Positions 7,260-14,351 of a DNA stretch of 64,000 bases are shown one piece after another. Where the stretch lies: the NCBI GenBank assembly GCA_963728155.1, contig CAVSJF010000006.1:186001-250000 (forward strand). The letters run 5' to 3'. The first letter of the stretch is position 1, and each line of letters opens with the position of its first letter. Source of the stretch: JACVRW01 sp963728155. Lineage in GTDB: Bacteria; Actinomycetota; Thermoleophilia; Solirubrobacterales; Thermoleophilaceae. Under the pieces are notes generated by a model. It saw only the letters and a program-made list of their open reading frames with translations, was not told the origin of the DNA and searched no databases. The position numbers and the translations under genes are program-made.

Positions 7260-8489
7260 CTAGACAGCCGCCGCCACGGGCACCTCGGCGTCGAACGAAG
7301 CCAACGTCGGATCGATCTCGTGCGTCACGAAGGTGCCGCGCACGGCATCGAGCGTCTTGAGGCCCTCGCCCGTGATCACCAGCACCACGCGCTCGCCGGG
7401 ATCGATGTCCCCGCGCTCGGCGAGCTTGGCCAGCGTGGCGGTGGTGGTGCCGCCCGCCGTCTCGGTGAAGATGCCGGTGGTCTCCGCCAGCAGGCGGATT
7501 CCGGCCCGGATCTCGTCGTCGGTGACCGAGTCGATCGCGCCGCCGGTGCGCCGCGCCAGGTCCACCGCGTAGGGCCCGTCGGCGGGATTGCCGATGGCCA
7601 GCGACTTGGCGATCGTCGACGGCTTGACCGGCTTGCAGATGTCCCAGCCGGCCTCGTAGGCATCCGCCACGGGCGAGCAGCCCTCGGGCTGGGCGCCGTT
7701 CATGATCGGCGTCTCGCCCTCCACCAGCCCGATCGAGCGCCACTCGTCGAATCCGCGGGCGATCTTCGTGAACAGCGAGCCGGAGGCGATCGGCGCGACC
7801 ACGCGATCGGGCAGCTCGAAGCCCAGCCCCTCGGCCACCTCGAAGGCCAGCGTCTTCGAGCCCTCGGCGTAGTAGGGCCGGACGTTGACGTTGACGAAGG
7901 CCCAGTCGTGCTCGCCGGAGAGCTCGGTGCAGAGGCGGTTGACGTCGTCGTAGTTGCCCCGGACGGTCACGAGCTTCGTGCCGTAGACGCCGGTGGCGAG
8001 GATCTTCTGCTCCTCGAGGTCGGCCGGGATGAACACGTAGGACTCGAGCCCCGCGGCGGCGGCGTGCGCCGCCACGGCGTTGGCGAGGTTGCCGGTCGAG
8101 GCGCAGGCGACCACCCCGTAGCCGAGCTCCTGAGCCTTGGCCAGCGCCACCGACACCACCCGGTCCTTGAAGGAGTGGGTGGGGTTGGCGGCGTCGTTCT
8201 TGACCCACACCTCACGTAGGCCCAGCCGCTCGGCCAGCCGCGTGGCCTTCACGAGCGGCGTGCAGCCGGCCGGCAGAGCGCTGCGCGGCGCCTGCGCGAA
8301 GGGCAGGAAGTCGGCGTAGCGCCACAGGTTCTGAGGTCCGGCCTGAATGCGCCGCTTGGCGGCGTCGGCGTCGATCGATCCGAGCTCGTAGCGAACCTCG
8401 AGCGGCCCGAAGCAGCGCTCACAGACGTAGCGCGCCTCCAGCTCGTACTCCGTTCCACATTCCTTACAGGCAAGCGCCTGGACAGCCAT
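7260..8489 (-). CDS. thrC: Threonine synthase with N-terminal zinc ribbon
   Basis: PLP enzyme that converts O-phospho-L-homoserine to threonine. 409 aa. An N-terminal Cys4 zinc ribbon (C8, C11, C23, C26) precedes the fold-type II PLP domain, with the Schiff-base lysine K108 in THSFKDR and a glycine-rich phosphate loop (ASTGNLANA). The ATG at 8489 has GAAAGGGG 6 nt upstream (8496-8503). That Shine-Dalgarno can be paired inside a leader hairpin downstream of a SAM-I aptamer (separate entries), so expression should respond to S-adenosylmethionine. It is the first gene of a two-gene unit with the MoaD/ThiS-like carrier. Confidence 0.96.
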   Translation of the reverse strand: MAVQALACKECGTEYELEARYVCERCFGPLEVRYELGSIDADAAKRRIQAGPQNLWRYADFLPFAQAPRSALPAGCTPLVKATRLAERLGLREVWVKNDAANPTHSFKDRVVSVALAKAQELGYGVVACASTGNLANAVAAHAAAAGLESYVFIPADLEEQKILATGVYGTKLVTVRGNYDDVNRLCTELSGEHDWAFVNVNVRPYYAEGSKTLAFEVAEGLGFELPDRVVAPIASGSLFTKIARGFDEWRSIGLVEGETPIMNGAQPEGCSPVADAYEAGWDICKPVKPSTIAKSLAIGNPADGPYAVDLARRTGGAIDSVTDDEIRAGIRLLAETTGIFTETAGGTTTATLAKLAERGDIDPGERVVLVITGEGLKTLDAVRGTFVTHEIDPTLASFDAEVPVAAAV

Positions 8490-8497
8490 GAAAAGCC

Positions 8498-8548
8498 CCT
8501 TTCACGTAGAAAGCCTCCGTCGCCCTGTGACGGAGGCCTCGTGAAAGG
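8498..8548 (-). promoter_or_regulatory. Expression-platform hairpin of the thrC leader
   Basis: The 9-bp stem GCCTCCGTC/GACGGAGGC (8529-8537 with 8513-8521) has a 7-nt loop and is followed on the minus strand by TTTCT, so it can act as a terminator. An outer helix pairs CCTTTCACG (8540-8548) with CGTGAAAGG (8498-8506), which contains most of the thrC Shine-Dalgarno. The fold could therefore also block translation initiation; sequestration seems the more natural reading because the outer helix reaches the ribosome-binding site. Confidence 0.7.
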
Positions 8549-8554
8549 CGCCCT

Positions 8555-8658
8555 GCCACATCTCGATGGAATTGGCACCGTCCCTTCGACCAAACAACTG
8601 TCGAAGGAGGTTGCCGGGGTTTCACAGGGCCATGTCCCTCCACCCCTCTCGATGCAAC
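8555..8658 (-). ncRNA. SAM-I (S-box) riboswitch aptamer upstream of thrC
   Basis: Read on the minus strand, the S-box core is directly recognisable: the GAGAGG...GGTGGAGGGA block, GGCCCTGTGAAACCCCGGC then AACC, and later GGTGCCAATTCC followed by the closing P1 strand. P1 is formed by GTTGCAT (8652-8658) with ATGTGGC (8555-8561). The P3/P4-type helices fit around CCTTCGACAGTTGTTTGGTCGAAGG. Known S-box RNAs bind S-adenosylmethionine and usually control methionine or cysteine genes; here the first downstream gene is threonine synthase. Confidence 0.92.
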
Positions 8659-8698
8659 GGCTATGTATGAAGAACGGCAGGATAGCGGGTCCCGGGGC

Positions 8699-8704
8699 TA
8701 GAAT
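8699..8704 (+). promoter_or_regulatory. Candidate -10 box (TAGAAT) for corA
   Basis: TAGAAT is a good TANNNT match. A start of transcription near 8711 would give a leader of about 30 nt before the corA ATG at 8743. The interval 8490-8742 otherwise holds only the oppositely directed thrC leader. Confidence 0.35.
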
Positions 8705-8742
8705 GAAGGGCGTGAACCCGTTGGACGACCCGATCAGACCCG

Positions 8743-9738
8743 ATGCCGAGCCTTCCAAAGCCCCGCCTCAGGCGCTCGGCGCGCTCCCGGGCCGACGGCT
8801 CGTCGGTCCAGCCTGCCACTGAGCCCAACGTAGAGGTCGTCGAGTTCGGCGACCTGCGCTGGATCAACATCGAGCGCCCCACCACCGTCGATCGCGCCTG
8901 GCTCGAGGAGCACTTCGAGTTCCACCCGCTCGACTACGAGGACGTCGGCTCGCGCAACCAGCGGCCGAAGATCGACGAGTACCCCGACTACCTGTTCATC
9001 GTCCTGCACTTCCCGGTGTTCGACAAGACGGTCGGCCGCCTCAACGCCGCCGAGCTCGACATCTTCATCGGGCCCGACTACATCATCACGCTGCCCAACT
9101 CGCCGCTCCCGCCGGTCGAGTACCTCTTCGAGCGCTGCCGGGCCTCGACCGAGACGCGCGCCGCGATGCTCTCCAAGGGCTCGGGCTACCTGCTCTACAA
9201 GATCGTCGACGATTCCTTCGACTACTGCTTCCCGATGCTGCGCAAGATCGGGAACAAGCTCGAGCGCCTCGAGCAGGAGATCTTCGAGGGCAAGGCCGAG
9301 GAGGTCGTGCGCGATCTCTCCAACTCCAAGCAGGAGATCATCAACTTCCGCAAGGTGATTCGCCCGCAGCGCGCCGTGCTGCGCGACCTGGAGCGCACCA
9401 AGCAGCGCTACCTGGCCGAGGATCTCGAGATCTACTTCGACGACATCGTCGACGCCTCCGAGCGCATCTGGGACATGCTCGAGAACTACAAGGAGGTCGT
9501 TGAGGCGCTGGAGGACACCAACGAGTCGGTCCTCTCCCACCACGTCAACGAGGTGCTGCGGGTGCTCACCGCCATCAGCGTGGTGGTACTGCCCCTGACG
9601 CTGTTCGCAAGCGTGTTCGGGATGAACGTGAAGTTCCCGTTCGAGGGCAGCGTGGCCGCGTTCTGGGCCATCATCGCCGGCATGGTCTTCGTGCTGGTCG
9701 GGATGGTCACCTACTTTCGCCGGCGCGGCTTTCTGTAG
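8743..9738 (+). CDS. corA: CorA-family magnesium/divalent-cation transporter
   Basis: 331 aa. A long cytoplasmic alpha/beta plus coiled-coil domain (to about residue 270) is followed by two C-terminal membrane helices (about 272-292 and 305-325) with the signature GMN at 293-295, the selectivity motif of CorA pentamers, here in SVFGMNVKFPFEG. The ATG at 8743 gives a short basic N-terminal extension (RLRRSARSR). An alternative frame begins with a GTG 7 nt after the -10 box but stops at 8822, so it was not chosen. A monocistronic gene is likely. Confidence 0.93.
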   Translation: MPSLPKPRLRRSARSRADGSSVQPATEPNVEVVEFGDLRWINIERPTTVDRAWLEEHFEFHPLDYEDVGSRNQRPKIDEYPDYLFIVLHFPVFDKTVGRLNAAELDIFIGPDYIITLPNSPLPPVEYLFERCRASTETRAAMLSKGSGYLLYKIVDDSFDYCFPMLRKIGNKLERLEQEIFEGKAEEVVRDLSNSKQEIINFRKVIRPQRAVLRDLERTKQRYLAEDLEIYFDDIVDASERIWDMLENYKEVVEALEDTNESVLSHHVNEVLRVLTAISVVVLPLTLFASVFGMNVKFPFEGSVAAFWAIIAGMVFVLVGMVTYFRRRGFL

Positions 9739-9741
9739 CCT
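9736..9741 (+). promoter_or_regulatory. Candidate -10 box (TAGCCT) for the lipoprotein gene
   Basis: TAGCCT, which includes the corA stop codon, ends 10 nt before the GTG at 9752. No Shine-Dalgarno is visible, suggesting a leaderless or near-leaderless start. Confidence 0.35.
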
Positions 9742-9751
9742 GCCGGGCCCC

Positions 9752-11104
9752 GTGCCCGGCCGCTCTCGCCTCCTCGTGCTCGCGCCGCTCGCCCTGGCCT
9801 TCGCGGGCTGCGTGGCCGAGCGCCCCGCCGATCCGGTCGTCATCACCGGCGCCGACGTCCCCCGCCTCCAGGGCGCGGCCCCCGGCAAGGTGCTCGCCTT
9901 CCACTACCTGAACGGCGTATGGACCCAGGTGCCGGTCCAGGTCGACGAGCGTGCAGTGCTCGACCTGGCCAAGCCCAAGAACGCGACGCCGGTGGGCCAC
10001 ACCTTCCTCACCTACACCGACCCCAACACCTTCACCGGTCCCGATCCCAACGCCAGCGTCGACGCCAACGATGAGATCGCCTTCATGGGCATCGACGCAG
10101 GGATCAAGGCGCCCGCCGGTTCGTCGCCTCCCGGCACCGTCGCCGGCTCCGGCGTGGAGGTGAGGGTGGTCGATTCGATCGGGGAGCCCTCCCCCGCGTA
10201 CATGTACCTCTTTCGCCAGACCGGATCGCTCGATCCGTCGGCCGGGAGGCGCTACGTCGACTACCGCTTCAACCTCCTGTCGGGCGACTACAGGAGCACC
10301 TACAACCTCGGCGCCGGCCCCAACCCCGAGGACTCCACGGTCACCACCGCCTTCTACCGCCATCACTTCTCCGACCGCTGGATCGACGACGCGCTGGCCA
10401 TCACCGCTCCGCAGGCGGGCGGGGCCGACATCCTCGACCGCCACAAGAACCTCTTTGCCCCGGGGAACTGCGGGCGCAGCGAGAACACGTTCTCGAGCGG
10501 CGCGGGCGCGATGATCGCCAACAAGAACGGCCCCGTGCGCGCCATCCGCTCCTACATCGGGGCAAACTCGGGCGTCTACACCCACCGCGAGCATCTCTTC
10601 TACGAGCGCCGCCACGACGTGACCACCTACCTGCGCGTCCACGCGATCCCCGGCGTGATGGACTTCTTCGACTACGCGCCCGCCGCCGCGGGAATGACCT
10701 ACCGCAACGAATTCGCCCCCGGCGGGGTCACGATCGACGGCGTGCCGGACTCCCCCACACCGGGGCCCATCACATGGGAGAGCGTCGACGGCCCGCAGGG
10801 CTCGCTCGGCATCGTGCACACCTTCAGCACCGACATCGCGCTCAACTGGACCTCGTACTACTTCGACAAGCAGAGCCCGGCCGGCGGTGCGGAAACCCAG
10901 TGCACCGGCGACGCCTCGTCCTACGGTTCCAGCGGCACCCGGGTCACCAGCTCACTGCCCAACACCGACCCGACCATCGGCGCCGCCAACCGCCTGGCGG
11001 TCACCCGCAGCCTGTTCTACGACTCGCCGGGCAAGGCCGACGGCCCGCGGCGCAAGGCCCAGGTGGCCAATCCGCTGCGCAGCAGCTTCGCGAACTGGCC
11101 GTAG
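9752..11104 (+). CDS. Secreted lipoprotein of unknown function
   Basis: 450 aa. The signal sequence ends in a lipobox, LAFAGC, with the lipidation cysteine C20, so it should be anchored outside the membrane. The mature part is rich in Asp, Pro, Tyr and Gly and looks like a beta-rich extracellular protein; fragments such as DPNASVDANDEIAFMG resemble Ca-binding acidic loops. Two other cysteines (in GNCGRSENTF and ETQCTGDASS) could form a disulfide. I do not recognise a catalytic motif. It starts with GTG 13 nt after corA; the link to corA is positional only. Confidence 0.8.
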   Translation: MPGRSRLLVLAPLALAFAGCVAERPADPVVITGADVPRLQGAAPGKVLAFHYLNGVWTQVPVQVDERAVLDLAKPKNATPVGHTFLTYTDPNTFTGPDPNASVDANDEIAFMGIDAGIKAPAGSSPPGTVAGSGVEVRVVDSIGEPSPAYMYLFRQTGSLDPSAGRRYVDYRFNLLSGDYRSTYNLGAGPNPEDSTVTTAFYRHHFSDRWIDDALAITAPQAGGADILDRHKNLFAPGNCGRSENTFSSGAGAMIANKNGPVRAIRSYIGANSGVYTHREHLFYERRHDVTTYLRVHAIPGVMDFFDYAPAAAGMTYRNEFAPGGVTIDGVPDSPTPGPITWESVDGPQGSLGIVHTFSTDIALNWTSYYFDKQSPAGGAETQCTGDASSYGSSGTRVTSSLPNTDPTIGAANRLAVTRSLFYDSPGKADGPRRKAQVANPLRSSFANWP

Positions 11105-11341
11105 CTAGTCGCCCGTAACCGCCACGTTCACCGTCGAGCAGCGCCCGCAGCGCACGCGCACCTTCTTGGTCATCTGCGTCGAGTCCATCGCCTCGGCCAA
11201 AACGTTGCCGCACTTCACGCAGACGTAGTCGTCGGGGCCGTTGCCGCGAAAGGCGGGGCGGCCCGGGTCCTCCTGGACCGCGGTACCGGCGGCGAAGGGC
11301 ACCTCGCCCTCGCGGATCTCCCGCATCACGACGTCGGCCAT
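11105..11341 (-). CDS. Small zinc-ribbon protein next to coxG
   Basis: 78 aa with two CxxC pairs (YVCVKCGN and VRCGRCST), a treble-clef or zinc-ribbon knuckle, after an acidic N-terminus. No further domain. It lies 7 nt after coxG on the same strand and its end abuts the convergent lipoprotein gene. A role as a small metal-binding or nucleic-acid-binding adaptor is possible; linkage to CO dehydrogenase is suggested only by position. Confidence 0.75.
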   Translation of the reverse strand: MADVVMREIREGEVPFAAGTAVQEDPGRPAFRGNGPDDYVCVKCGNVLAEAMDSTQMTKKVRVRCGRCSTVNVAVTGD

Positions 11342-11348
11342 CGAGCGC

Positions 11349-11780
11349 TCAGATCTGCCCGATCTTGGTGCTGAAGTCGGTGATCATCCCGTCGAGGAAG
11401 CCCGCGACGGCGCCCTCGCCCATCGAGGCGGCCTTCCCGGTGATCTGGGCCCGGGTGTGGATCGTGCCCCCGCCGTCGTTGAGCTCGAACGTCACGTCGG
11501 CATTGGCGTGGCCCTGGCCCTGCGACTCCCTGGCCTTGACCCTCAGTACGGCGCGGTGGGCCTCGGCGTCCTTCTCGACCACCTCGACGGTGCCGAGCAT
11601 CTTCATCGACATCGCCCCCATCTTCATGAGGATCTCGGCCTTGACCGCGTCCGGGCCGGTGGGCTCGATCACGCGGCCGCCCTGAACGGCGGGCACGACG
11701 CGCTCGAGATCGGTGATCGCCGCGAAGTTGTCGTCGATCGACTTGTCGGTGGTGAATGAATGATCCAGCTCCGTTGCCAT
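11349..11780 (-). CDS. coxG: CoxG-like SRPBCC protein (CO dehydrogenase subunit G family)
   Basis: 143 aa START/SRPBCC-fold protein (ATELDHSFTTDKSIDD at the N-terminus, then FAAITDLERVVPAVQGGRV, a hallmark of CoxG/carbon-monoxide dehydrogenase subunit G). The family binds hydrophobic ligands; from memory, mycobacterial CoxG has been proposed to link CO dehydrogenase to membrane menaquinone. The ATG at 11780 is preferred over an upstream start at 11810 because AGGAGA lies 7 nt before it. It is separated from the main cox run by a YceI gene on the other strand, but the shared locus supports the assignment. Confidence 0.85.
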   Translation of the reverse strand: MATELDHSFTTDKSIDDNFAAITDLERVVPAVQGGRVIEPTGPDAVKAEILMKMGAMSMKMLGTVEVVEKDAEAHRAVLRVKARESQGQGHANADVTFELNDGGGTIHTRAQITGKAASMGEGAVAGFLDGMITDFSTKIGQI

Positions 11781-11812
11781 CAGCTCATCTCCTGTGTCGA
11801 GGCTCCCCAATA

Positions 11813-11818
11813 TATGCT
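11813..11818 (+). promoter_or_regulatory. Candidate -10 box (TATGCT) for the YceI gene
   Basis: TATGCT ends 6 nt before the ATG at 11825 in a 44-nt divergent interval with coxG. No Shine-Dalgarno is seen, so a leaderless message is plausible. Confidence 0.4.
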
Positions 11819-11824
11819 CGGCGC

Positions 11825-12358
11825 ATGGCCCCAGACACGGGTACCCACCGGCTCGGCCCGGACAACGCGACCCTGTCGGTGCATACGGGACGAAAGGGCG
11901 CCGCGGCCAAGGCCGGGCACGACCTCGTGATGCACGTGACCGCCTGGGAGGCGACGCTCGAGCTCGCCGAAGACGCGGCCGCCACGACCATGGAGCTCAG
12001 TGCCGACTCCACGTCCCTGCGCGTGCAGAAGGGCACCGGCGGGATCCAGGCCCTCGGCGACGAGGAGAAGGCGAGCATCCACCAGACGATCGACGACGAG
12101 GTGCTCCAGCGCCAGGACATCAGGTTCCGCTCGACCGACGTGCAGGGCGACGGCAGGCAGATCCGCGCGGTCGGAGATCTCACGCTGGCCGGCAAGACCC
12201 ACCCGGTGGAGTTCGACCTCGAGATCGGCGAGGACGGCACCCTGAGCGCCACCGCGCTCGTGACCCAGACCAACTGGGGCATGAAGCCCTACTCCGCTCT
12301 GTTCGGCGCGCTCAAGGTCCATGAGGACGTGAGGGTCGTGCTCGAGGGCCGTTTGTAG
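11825..12358 (+). CDS. YceI-family lipid-binding protein, cytoplasmic form
   Basis: 177 aa, a single YceI domain (lipocalin-like barrel that binds polyprenoid or amide-type lipids). Typical blocks are visible: THRLGPDNATLSVHTGRKG, GHDLVMHVTAWEA and DLTLAGKTHPVEFDLEI. There is no signal peptide, unlike many proteobacterial members. It is transcribed divergently from coxG and lies inside the cox region. Since both CoxG and YceI folds bind isoprenoid-like lipids, a shared quinone-related role is an attractive but unproven idea. Confidence 0.85.
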   Translation: MAPDTGTHRLGPDNATLSVHTGRKGAAAKAGHDLVMHVTAWEATLELAEDAAATTMELSADSTSLRVQKGTGGIQALGDEEKASIHQTIDDEVLQRQDIRFRSTDVQGDGRQIRAVGDLTLAGKTHPVEFDLEIGEDGTLSATALVTQTNWGMKPYSALFGALKVHEDVRVVLEGRL

Positions 12359-12361
12359 CCG

Positions 12362-12823
12362 TCAGTCGCGGTACACGGTCTGCGCGTCGAGCCCACCCTC
12401 GACCCCGGGCGGGAGCGCGCCGGTGCCGTGTGCGTAGAGGGCGATGTCCTCCACCGTCTTCACCTGCGCCGGGTCGCTGCCGTCGCCGGACACCCACGCG
12501 CCCTTGAACCAGCTGAGGCTCTCGGGCGGAGCGTCGAGCGCCATGCCCGCCAGCAGCCGCGCCTTGTCGCGGATCTTGGCGGTGGCGCTCTCGATGGCCG
12601 CGGGCGTCGCCCCGGACGGGCTCGTGTTGTAGCCGTGCCCGGTGCCGAAGCGGTTGGTGTCGCCGGCCACGACCTTCACGTCGAGAGCGTGCACGCCCAG
12701 CTCCCTGCCCACCAGCTGCGCGTACTCGCCCTCCTTGCCGTCGGAGTCGGTGGTCAGGCTGAGCACCATCTTGCCGGTCGGGTGCACGCGCAGGAAGACT
12801 GCTCGGTAAGCCTCGTCAGCCAC
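12362..12823 (-). CDS. Stand-alone CoxL-like molybdopterin-domain fragment
   Basis: 153 aa. It aligns end to end with residues about 492-634 of the CoxL protein in this window: LRVHPTGKMVLS against LRVHPSGKAVVS, KIRDKARLLAG against KVRDKARLIAA, and GALPPGVEGGLDAQTVY against the DGMEGGLDGQVIY region. The cofactor-contacting TQGQGHET stretch is replaced by TDSDGKEGEY and the GSRST loop by NTSPSGAT, so it is unlikely to hold the Mo cofactor. It starts with GTG behind a GAGGAG site in the preceding gene and overlaps its stop by one base. Probably an assembly, scaffold or regulatory paralogue rather than decay debris, because the frame is intact. Confidence 0.8.
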   Translation of the reverse strand: MADEAYRAVFLRVHPTGKMVLSLTTDSDGKEGEYAQLVGRELGVHALDVKVVAGDTNRFGTGHGYNTSPSGATPAAIESATAKIRDKARLLAGMALDAPPESLSWFKGAWVSGDGSDPAQVKTVEDIALYAHGTGALPPGVEGGLDAQTVYRD

Positions 12824-13002
12824 TACTGGTTCTCCTCGTGATCGCTCTTGGTCTCGGATGCGAGGCGCTCTCGCTCTTGATGGGCCCTCAGGGCGTTGTG
12901 GTCCTCCAGGTCGCAGAATGCCGGTTGCGGCCCGCCCGCCGGGTGGGGGGGCACCGCCGGGCGCTCACAACCCGGGTAGATGCAGGTCTTGCCCGTGCTC
13001 AT
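12823..13002 (-). CDS. Small cysteine-containing protein in the cox operon
   Basis: 59 aa (MSTGKTCIYPGCERPAVPP at the start, then FCDLEDHNALRAHQERERL). Three cysteines (C7, C12 and one near 29) plus a histidine suggest a small zinc knuckle, followed by a charged helix. The ATG at 13002 overlaps the coxE stop (ATGA) and GGGGCG precedes it, so translation is coupled to coxE; its own stop overlaps the next start. No known family recognised. Confidence 0.7.
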   Translation of the reverse strand: MSTGKTCIYPGCERPAVPPHPAGGPQPAFCDLEDHNALRAHQERERLASETKSDHEENQ

Positions 13003-14351
13003 CGCTCGCCCCAGCCCCCCGGCGTGGTGTTGCCCCTGCTCGGCCCGTAGCCGCTGGGCATCGCCACCGAGCTGCCGGCCACCGGCGTTGCGCTGGCCCA
13101 CTCCTCCTCCTCTTCGGCGGGTGGCGCGGGCGGCGCCTCCATGTCCGCGGGCACCCCGCCGATGGCATCAGCGACCTCGGACAGGGCGTTGAAGCTGTGT
13201 CCGCTGACCAGGGCGTCGCAGTGGGGCAGCGCGGCGACCATCCCGCCGGCCCGCACCGAGAACTCCGCGGCGCCGGCACGGGGATTGACCCACACGATCC
13301 GGTGGGCGAGGCGCGCCAGGCGCTCCATCTCACGGCCGACGAGCTGCGGATCGCCGCGCTCCCAGCCGTCGGAGAGGATCACGACCACGGCGCCGCGGGC
13401 CATGCCCCGTCGCCCGTGGCGATCGTTGAAGGTCTTCAGGGCGTCTCCGATCCGTGTTCCGCTCGACCAGTCCGGCGCTGTGGCGGCGGCGCGCTGGATG
13501 GCGCGCTCGGGGTGGCGGGAGGCCAGCGCCCGGGTCAGGCGGGTGAGGCGGGTGGCGAACACGAACGCCTCGGCGTCGGGACCGCTGCGCGTGGCCGAGG
13601 TGAGGAAATGCAGGTATGCGCGCGCATAGGGCTCCATCGACCCGGAGATGTCGCACAGCATCACGAGGCGCCGGCGCGCGACGCGGCGGCGCCGGCGCGC
13701 CAGCCGGATCGGGTCACCCCCGGTGCGCAGTCCGGCCCTGAGCGTGCGCCGCATGTCGATCTGCCGCCCGTGGCGCCCGCGCTCATACCGGCGCGTGCGC
13801 CGCTGCGGCGTGGCCAGCTCCAGCCGGGTCATCAGCCGATAGAGCCGCGCGAGCTCATCGGCGTCGAGCGCGTCGAAGCTCTTGCCCGCCAGCACCTCCT
13901 CGTCGCTGGCCGTGGCGAGCGGGACGCCGGCCTCGGGGGCGTCGTCCTCGCCGGCGCCGGAGCCTGAGGGCGAGGCCAGCCCGGCCGCGCTCCTGGAGGC
14001 ATTCGAGCCGGGGTGATCGGCCACCGACCGCTGGTCGGGCGCCGTGGCGACCCTGGGGGCCTCGTCGGGCTCGAAGGGCTCGTCGCGTGCCGGTGCCCCG
14101 AAGATCGAGGAGAAGACGGCGTCGAAGGCACTGACCTGCGCACGGTCGGACACGAACACGCCGCGGGCCGTCCAGTACAGCCGCCGGCGGCTCACCGGGC
14201 GCACCAGCGTGAGCGCGCGAGCGAACTCGGCCGGGCGCTCGGGGGTCACGGGCAGGCCGGCGTCGTGTAGCCGGCGGCTCAGGGCGCCCGCGAGCGGCGG
14301 GAGGTCGAGCTCGATCGTCTCAACGCCAAACGAGCCTCCCGACCCTGTCAC
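12999..14351 (-). CDS. coxE: CoxE-like von Willebrand factor A domain protein
   Basis: 450 aa. The N-terminal about 200 residues are a basic, variable region with a low-complexity acidic/Ser-Gly linker (90-150), followed by a VWA domain whose MIDAS motif DISGSM begins at D234, with a later SDGWERGD loop. CoxE works with the MoxR ATPase CoxD in maturing the Cu-Mo site of CO dehydrogenase. The GTG at 14351 overlaps the coxD stop (GTGA), which fixes the start; a longer open frame upstream is antisense-type noise inside coxD. An acid-rich segment (PPAPPAEEEEEW) precedes the C-terminus. Confidence 0.9.
   Translation of the reverse strand: MTGSGGSFGVETIELDLPPLAGALSRRLHDAGLPVTPERPAEFARALTLVRPVSRRRLYWTARGVFVSDRAQVSAFDAVFSSIFGAPARDEPFEPDEAPRVATAPDQRSVADHPGSNASRSAAGLASPSGSGAGEDDAPEAGVPLATASDEEVLAGKSFDALDADELARLYRLMTRLELATPQRRTRRYERGRHGRQIDMRRTLRAGLRTGGDPIRLARRRRRVARRRLVMLCDISGSMEPYARAYLHFLTSATRSGPDAEAFVFATRLTRLTRALASRHPERAIQRAAATAPDWSSGTRIGDALKTFNDRHGRRGMARGAVVVILSDGWERGDPQLVGREMERLARLAHRIVWVNPRAGAAEFSVRAGGMVAALPHCDALVSGHSFNALSEVADAIGGVPADMEAPPAPPAEEEEEWASATPVAGSSVAMPSGYGPSRGNTTPGGWGER

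Noticed and set aside
8712..8822. GTG start 7 nt after the TAGAAT box as an alternative corA beginning
   Set aside because: This frame stops at 8822 without reaching the CorA domain; it would need an extra frame break in a region that is otherwise clean.
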